Below, one piece after another: positions 18,395-26,147 of a stretch of 64,000 bases of DNA (the first letter of the stretch is position 1; every line of letters starts with the position of its first letter). A model generated the notes under the pieces. It made no database searches and was not told the origin of the DNA. It saw nothing but the letters and a program-made list of their open reading frames with translations. The position numbers and the translations under genes were made by a program. Origin of the DNA: Flavobacterium sp. 1 (lineage in GTDB: Bacteria; Bacteroidota; Bacteroidia; Flavobacteriales; Flavobacteriaceae); NCBI RefSeq assembly GCF_002797935.1, contig NZ_PGER01000001.1, forward strand, positions 1,798,001-1,862,000, read 5' to 3'.

Positions 18395-19507
18395 ATGGAA
18401 ATAATACACATAGTACTCGGAAAAGCCAATCTTGAAAGAATGAATGGCGTGAATAAAGTAGTGCATCAATTGACCTCCAAACAAACTGAATTTGGAGAAA
18501 AAGTATCAGTGTGGGGAATTACAGATGATTTACTAAATAATTATTGTGACCGCAATTATGAAACCGAATTATTTTTAAAAAAAAATAACCCTTTTGCTAT
18601 ATCCAAATTCTTGAAAGAGTCTATTTTGAGCAAAAAAAACAAAGCTATTTTTCATTTTCATGGCGGATGGATACCTGTTTTCTATACCCTCTCAAAATTA
18701 TTGCATCAAAACAACATTCCGTTTGTTTACACTCCGCATGGCGCTTACAACGCTGTTTCTATGCAAAAAAGTTCCTTGAAAAAGAAAATATATTTTTCAT
18801 TGTTTGAGAAAAAACTACTTGAAAATTCGACTAAAATTCACTGTATTGGACAAAGCGAAATAATAGGCCTAAAAAAAATATTCAAAAACAAGAAATCTAT
18901 TTTACTGCCTTATGGGTATGAGAATAATACCGCCATCTCAATCGAAAAATCAAATAATCCTGAAATCATTTTTGGCTTTATCGGACGGTTGGATATTCAT
19001 ACCAAAGGTTTAGACACTTTATTAGAAGCATTTCAAAATTTTCAAAAAAAAGTTCCAAACTCAAAACTTTGGATTATAGGAGATAGCTCAGAAAAAGTGA
19101 TTTTGGAACAACAATTAAAAGACAAAAGCTTTGCAAAAAACGTTATTTTATTTGGAAGAAAATTTGGAGAAGAAAAAAACGAACTACTCAAAAAGATAGA
19201 TGTCTTTGTTCAACCTTCCCGTAATGAAGAATTACCTCTTTCGGTAATTGAAGCCGCAAGTTTTGGTAAACCTTGCATTGTAACTGATGCCACAAATATT
19301 AGCCAATTAATTACTAAAAGCCAAGCAGGAAAAACGATTTATGCCCAAAGCGGTAATTTGCTTGAAAAGGCAATGTTTGAATTATTCTCTTGCTGGAAAA
19401 CTCCAAACGCGTTTATTGAAATGCAGTACAATGCTGTCAAAGTGATATGTGAAAATTACAATTGGAAACAATTAATATCCCGATTTAACATCGAACTATA
19501 TCATTAA
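18395..19507 (+). CDS. Glycosyltransferase family 4 protein
   Basis: Started at the ATG at 18395, where the Rossmann beta-strand 'MEIIHIVLGKANLERMNGVN' begins; the longer frame upstream adds an implausible hydrophobic leader. The 370-aa GT-B protein carries donor-site marks 'GFIGRLDIHTKGLDTLLEAF' and 'ELPLSVIEAASFGKPCIVTD', with the EX7E pattern that holds the nucleotide sugar. It transfers a hexose from an activated donor in the cytoplasm, probably for surface polysaccharide. It is the first of three glycosyltransferases; a decayed acyltransferase follows directly. Confidence 0.88.
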   Translation: MEIIHIVLGKANLERMNGVNKVVHQLTSKQTEFGEKVSVWGITDDLLNNYCDRNYETELFLKKNNPFAISKFLKESILSKKNKAIFHFHGGWIPVFYTLSKLLHQNNIPFVYTPHGAYNAVSMQKSSLKKKIYFSLFEKKLLENSTKIHCIGQSEIIGLKKIFKNKKSILLPYGYENNTAISIEKSNNPEIIFGFIGRLDIHTKGLDTLLEAFQNFQKKVPNSKLWIIGDSSEKVILEQQLKDKSFAKNVILFGRKFGEEKNELLKKIDVFVQPSRNEELPLSVIEAASFGKPCIVTDATNISQLITKSQAGKTIYAQSGNLLEKAMFELFSCWKTPNAFIEMQYNAVKVICENYNWKQLISRFNIELYH

Positions 19508-19829
19508 AAAATCCTTTGGTTAGGCAATCAGGTGTCTTTATCTGCTTTGAGTAAAAATGGCATTCAACTTGAAAATAATGTAAGTATTGGGGAATTTGCC
19601 TATCTGGAAAGCGATAAATGTTTCCATAAGACACTAGGGAGTAACTAAAAAAGGCGTTAAAATTAGTAAAAATTGCTGGATAGGAAGCAAAGTAACCGTT
19701 CTAGATGATGTACAAATAGGAGACGGAAGCATCATTGCTGCTGGGAGCGTGGTAAACAAATCATTTTCTGGAAACAGCATAATTCGTGGTATTCCCGCCA
19801 AACTTTTAAAAAACAGAAATCATGAGTAA
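19508..19829 (+). pseudogene. Hexapeptide-repeat (LbH) acyltransferase, internally deleted and frameshifted
   Basis: Two left-handed beta-helix pieces survive in different frames. The first (19508-19648) reads 'LGNQVSLSALSKNGIQLENN' then 'VSIGEFAYLESDK', and hits a stop. The second (19653-19829, shifted by +1) reads 'GVKISKNCWIGSKVTVLDD', 'VQIGDGSIIAAGSVVNKSF', 'IIRGIPAKLLKNR' and ends in its natural stop. An intact family member has about 180-220 residues, so most of the middle is missing. The surviving stop overlaps the next glycosyltransferase start by 8 bp (ATGAGTAA), the fossil of a translationally coupled operon. Confidence 0.85.
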
Positions 19830-21048
19830 CAAAACTATTGTAGCCACTTGCTATGCTGTAAATCCATACAAAGGTTCTGAAGACGGAATGGGATGGAATT
19901 TTGTTTACCAAATTGCCCGATTCAATAAAGTGTATGCCATTACAAGAGAAAACAATCAAGAATCCATTGAGAAATACATGAGTCAAAACCCAGATTCTGT
20001 TTACAGCAATATTACGTTCCTTTATTTTGATTTACCGTATTGGATGCGTTTCTGGAAAAAAGGAGGTCATGGTGATATGCTTTATTATTATATGTGGCAA
20101 ATAGGAATTGTACGTTTCATCAAAAACAAGAACATTCAATTTGATATTGCTCACAATGTAAACTTTCATAATGATTGGACTCCAAGCTTTTTATATAAAT
20201 TAGGAAAACCAATGGTTTGGGGGCCGGTGGGTCATCATCCTATTATTCCTGAACAATATTTGAAATTCGCTTCTGTTGCATCTAAATTTAAAAACAGTTT
20301 AGCTTGGCTAGTGAAAAAATTCCTTTGGAAATGGTCTCCCAGCTTAAATAAAACCATTAAAAAGGCCAATCATATTTGGTGCATGAATAAAGGTGTTCCA
20401 AGTGTTTTAAAATTAAAAAATGAAAATTTTTCTATTTTTCCATCAGTAGCTTCGGAAGATTTTTATATCGATGCTATTCCAAAAAAGGAAAACTTCCATA
20501 TTATAAGTGTTGGTCGTTTTGTGACCTTAAAGGGATTTGACTTAGCACTACACTCCTTTTCTGCATTTATTAATTCGCTTACAATATCCGAAAGAAAAAT
20601 ATGCAAGCTCACTCTCGTGGGATCTGGACCTGAAAAAAAATTATATAAAAAAATTATAATCCAAAACAACATTCAAGCCTATGTAGAAATTATTGAATGG
20701 ATTGACCGATCTGAATTAATGAAATTATATGAAAAATCGGCAGTTTTTCTATTCCCATCCCATGAAGGAGCTGGAATGGCTGTCGCCGAAGCATTGTCTT
20801 TTGGATTACCAATCATTTGTCTAGAAAATGAAGGATCTGGACAATACATTGACAGCAGCTGCGGATTTGCAATTCCTGAATCAGATTATCTTGAGACCGT
20901 CATGGATTTAAAAAAAGCAATTCAAAAATTATATTCGAATCAAGATCTATTACATCAAATGAGTACCAATGCCCGAAAAAAATATAAAAAACGATTTACT
21001 TGGAATAGTCGAGGGGAACATTTAAAAACCATTTATAATCAATTATAG
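19822..21048 (+). CDS. Glycosyltransferase family 4 protein
   Basis: A 408-aa GT-B protein with N-terminal 'AVNPYKGSEDGMGWNFVYQI', acceptor-domain 'MVWGPVGHHP', and donor-domain 'IISVGRFVTLKGFDLALHSF' plus 'FPSHEGAGMAVAEALSFGLP' (EX7E region). The type is common in Bacteroidota polysaccharide clusters. Its start codon lies within the last codons of the decayed acyltransferase, and its stop is 2 bp before the next transferase. Sugar donor and acceptor are unknown. Confidence 0.9.
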   Translation: MSNKTIVATCYAVNPYKGSEDGMGWNFVYQIARFNKVYAITRENNQESIEKYMSQNPDSVYSNITFLYFDLPYWMRFWKKGGHGDMLYYYMWQIGIVRFIKNKNIQFDIAHNVNFHNDWTPSFLYKLGKPMVWGPVGHHPIIPEQYLKFASVASKFKNSLAWLVKKFLWKWSPSLNKTIKKANHIWCMNKGVPSVLKLKNENFSIFPSVASEDFYIDAIPKKENFHIISVGRFVTLKGFDLALHSFSAFINSLTISERKICKLTLVGSGPEKKLYKKIIIQNNIQAYVEIIEWIDRSELMKLYEKSAVFLFPSHEGAGMAVAEALSFGLPIICLENEGSGQYIDSSCGFAIPESDYLETVMDLKKAIQKLYSNQDLLHQMSTNARKKYKKRFTWNSRGEHLKTIYNQL

Positions 21049-21050
21049 TC

Positions 21051-22124
21051 ATGAGAATCATAGCCATCCATTTATTGAACGATTATAGCGGAAGCCCAAA
21101 AGTATTGATGCAATTACTAAAAGGCTGGTCAAAAAAAAATATAGAGACACATCTGTATACTTGTAGCGGGAGAGAAGGATTTTTACCTAATGTTGATCAA
21201 GTAAAAAACCATTTCTATTGGTATCGTTTTGCAAAAAAACCTTATTTAAGACTTTTGTTTTTAATAACGAGCCAATTTTTACTAGCTGTACAATTACTAA
21301 TAAAATTACAAAAAAAAGACATTGTCTATATTAACACTATTTTCCCTTTTGGTGCTGCAATTGCGGGTAAAATAAGAGGCTGCAAAGTTATGTATCACAT
21401 TCATGAAACTACAATGAAATCAAAAATTTTAAAACTATTCCTTTTTAGAATTGTAAAAATAACGGCTTCGGAAGTGGTTTATGTTTCACATTTTTCAGCA
21501 AATCAAGAACCTTTGAATGTGAAAAAAAATGTAATCTATAATATCCTTGAAAGTAGCTTTATAAAACAGTCCCGTTTGAATTTTAATACCAAAAAACAAT
21601 CCAAAATAGTGTTAATGATTTGTTCATTAAAAGCCTGCAAAGGAATAAATGAATTTCTAAAATTAGCGCAGATAAATCCAATATTTACTTTTAAATTAGT
21701 TGTAAATGCCTCCCAAAATGAAATTAATGCTTATTTCGAAAAAGAAAATATCCCGAGTAATTTAATCATATATCCTACTCAAAAAGATACCCATCCCTTT
21801 TATAAAGAAGCGAGTGTGGTTCTTAATCTGTCCGATACGAATTTATGGGTGGAAACTTTTGGACTAACCATTCTTGAAGTAATGGTGTATGGATTACCTA
21901 CGATTGTTCCTCCTATAGGTGGTGGTGTTATCGAACTCGTTGAAGAAGGCAAAAATGGATACCTAATAGACTGTAAGAATATAGCTCTCATTTCAGAAGA
22001 ACTAAATACGCAGTTGTTAAATTCTACTTTATATTCTCAAGTGAATGAAAGTACATTAGCTTACCGCAAGTACTTTTGTGAAGACTATTTTGAAAATGAG
22101 TCAATCCGAATTCTTTCCAATTAA
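21051..22124 (+). CDS. Glycosyltransferase family 4 protein
   Basis: A 357-aa protein with N-terminal 'RIIAIHLLNDYSGSPKVLMQ', a hydrophobic stretch near residues 70-85 ('LLFLITSQFLLAVQLLIKL') that may contact the membrane, and a donor domain with 'WVETFGLTILEVMVYGLPTI', then 'VPPIGGGVIELVEEGKNGYL'. It ends the glycosyltransferase cluster, 2 bp after its neighbour. No polymerase, flippase or export genes are in view, so this is either a side cluster or the remainder of a larger locus. Confidence 0.88.
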   Translation: MRIIAIHLLNDYSGSPKVLMQLLKGWSKKNIETHLYTCSGREGFLPNVDQVKNHFYWYRFAKKPYLRLLFLITSQFLLAVQLLIKLQKKDIVYINTIFPFGAAIAGKIRGCKVMYHIHETTMKSKILKLFLFRIVKITASEVVYVSHFSANQEPLNVKKNVIYNILESSFIKQSRLNFNTKKQSKIVLMICSLKACKGINEFLKLAQINPIFTFKLVVNASQNEINAYFEKENIPSNLIIYPTQKDTHPFYKEASVVLNLSDTNLWVETFGLTILEVMVYGLPTIVPPIGGGVIELVEEGKNGYLIDCKNIALISEELNTQLLNSTLYSQVNESTLAYRKYFCEDYFENESIRILSN

Positions 22125-22687
22125 TTCATTTTTATTCCAAAATATGGAAATTATACAAGCATGCCAATTAAACAAACTCCCAATTTTATTGGGTTTACAA
22201 AAAACAGCATGATTATTGGAATATAGATATCAAATGAAACTAATATCAATTATAACTGGTTTTTTTATTTTTTAGTTTTTATTGATGGTTAAAAAACTCC
22301 AAGAATATAAAATGACTTTAAAAAATCAGAACAGAGATAATTCCAAAAACAAATCCTAAATGTTAAGATCCGCCGAAGGCTTTACCACCCTTCGGCTTCT
22401 TTTTTGAATTTTCTTGGTCAAACTAATAAACTACTTCGGGGCAGAGCTACCGATATATTAATTGGGAAATATAATTTTAGTTTTATGAAAAACTAGGTTT
22501 CCAAACTTTCCTTTACCTAAACAGATCCAGTCACCATTGCCTGAGTCATTATTGGCAACAATATTTATTGCCTTTGTATCTTTCGCGTCAATGAAAAATC
22601 ATCAAATATTTTATAGTCCTCTTTCTTATTTTGTTTTTCTTTGTTCGAATTTTAGCTTCCCTATAATAATTAAAAAAAAAAGATTTG
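22125..22687. other. 563-bp intergenic region; one terminator, no gene seen
   Basis: Apart from the terminator hairpin at 22372-22405 and a small palindrome TTCCAAAATATGGAA at 22136-22150, I see no coding or RNA feature. The stretch before the Crp-like gene is AT-rich and contains its promoter, but I could not place a confident -33/-7 pair. Confidence 0.5.
22372..22405 (+). terminator. Rho-independent terminator
   Basis: GCCGAAGG (22372-22379) pairs with CCTTCGGC (22389-22396) around a 9-nt loop, followed directly by TTCTTTTTT. GC-rich stem plus T-run on the plus strand is a classical intrinsic terminator. It lies about 250 bp after the last glycosyltransferase. Confidence 0.8.
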
Positions 22688-23254
22688 ATGGATGAAATAA
22701 AAAAACACTTTGAAAAACAGGTTTCAATTTCAGACAGGGACTGGCAATTATTTTCTTCCAAACTAGTCAGAAGGGAATTCTTAAAAAAAGATTTTATAAT
22801 TAAAGCCGGAGAAAAAGAAAATTACCTTTCCTACATAGAAAAAGGCATTGTACGTTTTAGCATTCCAACAGCATTGGATGAGCTGACTTTTGGATTCGCA
22901 TTTGCTGAAAATTTTGTGAGTGCCTATGATTTTTTCCTAACACAAAAACCTTCCAACTATAACCTGCAAACCATAACAGACACAATATTATGGAGCATCA
23001 GTTTTGAAGACCTCCAGCATATTTATGCAGAAACCACTGTTGGCAACACTATTGGCAGGCTGGCGAGCGAGTCTTTGTTTCTGAAAAAATCAAAAAGGGA
23101 ATTATCTTTGTTAACGGAATCGGCAGGAGAACGCTATTTGAATTTGTTTACTGAACAGCCTCACTTACTAAAGCTCATACCGCTCAAATATATTGCCTCC
23201 TATATTGGCATTACGCCTCAGGCACTCAGCAGGATCAGGAAGCGAATTTCTTAA
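22688..23254 (+). CDS. Crp/Fnr-family transcriptional regulator
   Basis: The ATG at 22688 gives 188 aa; a TTG just before it is in frame but less likely. The cyclic-nucleotide-binding-like jelly roll spans about residues 25-120 ('FIIKAGEKENYLSYIEKGIV', then 'RFSIPTALDELTFGFAFAEN'). A short C-terminal helix-turn-helix ends 'IASYIGITPQALSRIRKRIS'. The canonical cAMP-binding Arg-Ser pair is not obvious, as in many Bacteroidota members. A DoxX-like gene follows about 60 bp downstream with its own operator-like sequence. Confidence 0.88.
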   Translation: MDEIKKHFEKQVSISDRDWQLFSSKLVRREFLKKDFIIKAGEKENYLSYIEKGIVRFSIPTALDELTFGFAFAENFVSAYDFFLTQKPSNYNLQTITDTILWSISFEDLQHIYAETTVGNTIGRLASESLFLKKSKRELSLLTESAGERYLNLFTEQPHLLKLIPLKYIASYIGITPQALSRIRKRIS

Positions 23255-23282
23255 CCTAAGTTCATTGTTTTGTATTGTTCAG

Positions 23283-23299
23283 AGTACCAACTTTGTACT
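23283..23299 (+). promoter_or_regulatory. Promoter/operator upstream of the DoxX-like gene
   Basis: AGTAC (23283-23287) and GTACT (23295-23299) form an inverted repeat with a 7-nt spacer. Between them CAACTTTG (23288-23295) matches the -7 consensus TAnnTTTG in five of six fixed positions. A repressor or activator bound here would act directly on the DoxX-like gene start at 23315. The binding protein is unknown; the Crp-like neighbour is a candidate. Confidence 0.4.
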
Positions 23300-23314
23300 G
23301 TAAAATCAACATTT

Positions 23315-23767
23315 ATGAAACCATTATTTGTATTACTCAGCTCTTTTGTCTTATCTATCTTTGTGACAAGGATTCTAAACCATAGCTATGACCTGCGGTT
23401 ATCGGCACGAATTGCCATGTTCTTGATGCTGCTCTTTACTGCCGTGGGGCATTTTATTTATGTAAAAGGCATGGCGATGATGATACCCGATATACTTCGC
23501 GCAAAAACAGAATTGGTATACCTCACAGGCATACTTGAAATCCTTTTGGGAATTGGGCTTCTAATTCCTGACATCAGCATTTACTCCGGATGGATTTTAA
23601 TTGTTTTTTTGGTGCTCATACTGCCGGCTAATATCAATGCCGCTCTAAAAAACATTGACTACCAAACGGGCACTCATGAAGGAAGCGGCATCTATTATCT
23701 TTTGTTTCGAATTCCACTGCAGGCTCTTTTTATTATCTGGACATATTTGAGCTGCATTAAAATATAA
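23315..23767 (+). CDS. DoxX-like four-helix membrane protein
   Basis: Started at the ATG at 23315; the frame extends upstream from a TTG, but the ATG leads straight into the first membrane helix. The 150-aa product has four hydrophobic segments. 'LMLLFTAVGHFIYVKGMAMM' is followed by 'PDILRAKTELVYLTGILEIL', the DoxX/DoxD-like core, then 'LGIGLLIPDISIYSGWILIV'. Relatives are small inner-membrane proteins linked to thiosulfate or redox functions and are often induced under stress. No specific role can be assigned. Confidence 0.75.
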   Translation: MKPLFVLLSSFVLSIFVTRILNHSYDLRLSARIAMFLMLLFTAVGHFIYVKGMAMMIPDILRAKTELVYLTGILEILLGIGLLIPDISIYSGWILIVFLVLILPANINAALKNIDYQTGTHEGSGIYYLLFRIPLQALFIIWTYLSCIKI

Positions 23768-23842
23768 AAGCATGTTTCTTTGCAACGCTTTTCAGGCAAA
23801 ACAATAAAAATGTATCTACCGCTGCATGAGATTACATCTAAG

Positions 23843-23906
23843 ACCAGGCACAGCATAAAACCCTCCGCAATTCTCTGAAAGAAAGTCGAATTGCGGAGCG
23901 CCAGGT
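23843..23906. repeat. Long imperfect hairpin between convergent genes
   Basis: CTCCGCAATTC (23863-23873) and GAATTGCGGAG (23888-23898) are perfect reverse complements. An outer pair AGACCAGG / CCAGGTCT (one mismatch) extends the symmetry to about 64 bp. It lies between the DoxX-like gene and the oppositely oriented phosphatase gene. No T-run follows either side, so it may be a bidirectional stop signal or a REP-type repeat. Confidence 0.5.
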
Positions 23907-24034
23907 CTATTACTTTGGATATTGCTTGAAATATGTGATTGATTGCTAAAAAATGTTTTCCAAATGAATTATGTCACCGATTAGTTTAATGTTCAAAAAT
24001 TGATTCCAGAAGCTTTACAGAAAAAAAGACAATT

Positions 24035-25852
24035 TTAAAAAAGAGCCACCATGATTTTGACATAAATATCAGTGTTCTGATACACTCCTGTAAAATTTTG
24101 AGCTCCAGATCCATAAGCAAAAACAGGAACTGGAACAGCTGTATGGTCATTTGTACTAAAACTTCCATGAACATATCCTTTTGTTATACTGCCATCTATT
24201 AATGATAATCCGCCTGTTTCGTGATCAGCTGTTACAATTAATAGCGTTTCAGGATTTTTATCTACAAATTCCATTGCTTGTCCAACCAATTTGTCAAAAT
24301 CAAGCATTTCGCGAACCACATATTCTAAATTATTTTTATGCCCGCCATAATCAATTTGTGCACCTTCGGCCATAATAAAAAATGGATTTTTTGTTTGAGA
24401 AAAAACATTCGTTGCTTTAACTAAAGATTTGGTTAAAAAATCTCCCCTTCCCTCTTTTATAGAAACGACAGCCGAATCATCTAAAACTATAATTTTATTG
24501 TTTTTAATGGTATCCAAACTACTGAATTTCTCCGAAAAGGAATACCCTTTTTCAATCAGCAATTTAGTTAAGTCTTTTCCGTCTTTCCTAGCCTTAAATT
24601 CTTTTAGTCCGCCACCTATAAGAATATCCGATGGATTGCTTAAAAAATCATAGGCTATTGGCTCACCGTAACTTCTTTCAGACTGATGTGCGTAAAAAGC
24701 GGCGGGAGTTGCATCGGTTATATTACCCGAAGAGATAATGGCTGTTTTAAAATTTTTCTTTGCTAACTGCTGTGTAATTAATTCTAAGGGTTTTCCGTTT
24801 TCATCCACACTAATAAATCTGTTATTGGTTTTATTTCCCGTTGCCATCGCTGTTGCTCCAGCAGCCGAATCGGTAATATAACTATCCAATGCTCTAGTAA
24901 TTGAAAATCCTTGAGTTGGAATATTAAAGAGGCTTAATTGTCCTTTGTTGGCTGTGTAACCAGCATAAATTTGAGCTAATCCCATTCCGTCTCCAATAAG
25001 AAGAATCACATTTTTTGGTTTCTTCTTAACGAAAGCTACCACGTTTTTAGGTATATATGCTGTATGGAATTCTGTATTTTGATAAAATGCTGTTTTAATA
25101 TTATTGATAAATTGTACCAGTGCCACAACATTATCCGTACCAATAAAATCAACTTTTAAATTCATCAAAGTCATCCATGTATTGACATTGTCCTGCGTGT
25201 CCCAGAATCTAATTTTTTTGTGCTGATCGTGTACTTTTTTAATTGCCGCTTGAATCTTTTGTAAATCGGCTTGTGTCAAAGTACCTTTACCATTCCATAC
25301 GACAAGTTTTTTTAAATCCTCACTGATCATTTCAACGCGGGACAATTCTTCGGGCGAATAATTTTCATTAAGCCTTCCGTCAAAATAGATAAATTCCGGA
25401 TATGTGGCCCAATCCTGTGGCAAAGGTCTGTTTCCTGAAATAACAATTTTTACATTTTTGCTGGAAATTATTTCCGGAAATGTTTGTAACTGCTGCACAA
25501 TTTCTTTTAGGGCAGCATCGGCATCAGATTTAATGTCTATCATCAAAATTAAAGGCTTATTATCAGGATATACTTTGCCTGTCAGACTTTTTAATTTATA
25601 TGAAAGCGTCTCAAGATATAATTTTTTTAGCGTATTGTGCGGCACAATCTCTTTTGGAGTATGAGCGACAAACAGCTCATTATTAATTAAAAAAACATCC
25701 GCTTCGATGACGCCAGCCTCATTAGAATATGCTCCATAAAAAGGCAGTGAGGATGCATAATCATTATGCGAATGAATATTAGAAGAATTGTATTCCTGTG
25801 CTTCTGCAAACAGGAAAAATTGGAGGCAGAAAAGGGTTATTATTTTTTTCAT
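24035..25852 (-). CDS. GDPD-like domain fused to alkaline phosphatase, exported
   Basis: The preferred start at 25852 opens on a clean signal peptide ('MKKIITLFCLQFFLFAEAQ'); a start 9 codons upstream is possible. Residues about 25-265 form a PLC-like/GDPD-type TIM barrel ('IHSHNDYASSLPFYGAY', 'GVIEADVFLINNELFVAHT'). Residues about 285-605 are an alkaline phosphatase, with metal-site 'LLIGDGMGLAQIYAGYT', nucleophile Ser in 'YITDSAAGATAMATGNKTNN' and metal ligands in 'LIVTADHETGG'. Together they could release phosphate from a phosphodiester in two steps: diester cleavage, then monoester removal. It lies downstream of a SusC/SusD pair on the same strand. Confidence 0.9.
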   Translation of the reverse strand: MKKIITLFCLQFFLFAEAQEYNSSNIHSHNDYASSLPFYGAYSNEAGVIEADVFLINNELFVAHTPKEIVPHNTLKKLYLETLSYKLKSLTGKVYPDNKPLILMIDIKSDADAALKEIVQQLQTFPEIISSKNVKIVISGNRPLPQDWATYPEFIYFDGRLNENYSPEELSRVEMISEDLKKLVVWNGKGTLTQADLQKIQAAIKKVHDQHKKIRFWDTQDNVNTWMTLMNLKVDFIGTDNVVALVQFINNIKTAFYQNTEFHTAYIPKNVVAFVKKKPKNVILLIGDGMGLAQIYAGYTANKGQLSLFNIPTQGFSITRALDSYITDSAAGATAMATGNKTNNRFISVDENGKPLELITQQLAKKNFKTAIISSGNITDATPAAFYAHQSERSYGEPIAYDFLSNPSDILIGGGLKEFKARKDGKDLTKLLIEKGYSFSEKFSSLDTIKNNKIIVLDDSAVVSIKEGRGDFLTKSLVKATNVFSQTKNPFFIMAEGAQIDYGGHKNNLEYVVREMLDFDKLVGQAMEFVDKNPETLLIVTADHETGGLSLIDGSITKGYVHGSFSTNDHTAVPVPVFAYGSGAQNFTGVYQNTDIYVKIMVALF

Positions 25853-25954
25853 CGAAAATAGAAATTTATTCATTTGCAAAGCCGTAGGTAACTTTGGATA
25901 GAATTTTATTTATTGCAATTGTAGTATATAATTTGTCTTTTATCTCTTTTTACA

Positions 25955-25981
25955 GCTGCAGACTTGAAATAAGCCTGCAGC
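25955..25981. repeat. Hairpin upstream of the phosphatase gene
   Basis: GCTGCAGACTT and AAGCCTGCAGC form a stem with one mismatch and a 5-nt loop, extended outward by partly complementary A- and T-rich arms. It lies between the SusD terminator and the phosphatase start. No clear T-run is adjacent, so its role as terminator or attenuator is uncertain. Confidence 0.35.
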
Positions 25982-26072
25982 GTAAAAAACTAAAAAAACA
26001 ACATGAAACAAACGATTACCAGCATTTTTCATTAACTTGACTTCGGCTGGCATTTTTTTATATATTATTAGT

Positions 26073-26126
26073 AAAAAATTTGAAGGCTGATTAGTATCTA
26101 TTTAAAGAAAACTAATAGCCCTCAAA
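26073..26126 (-). terminator. Terminator after the susC-susD pair
   Basis: On the minus strand a 16-17 bp stem with a few mismatches (TTTGAGGGCTATTAGT / ACTAATCAGCCTTCAAA) is followed by a run of T residues (AAAAAA on the plus strand at 26073-26078). It lies about 20-70 bp after the SusD stop. It suggests the downstream phosphatase gene is transcribed by partial readthrough or its own promoter. Confidence 0.7.
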
Positions 26127-26147
26127 TTAAATATATAATCACCTGAA

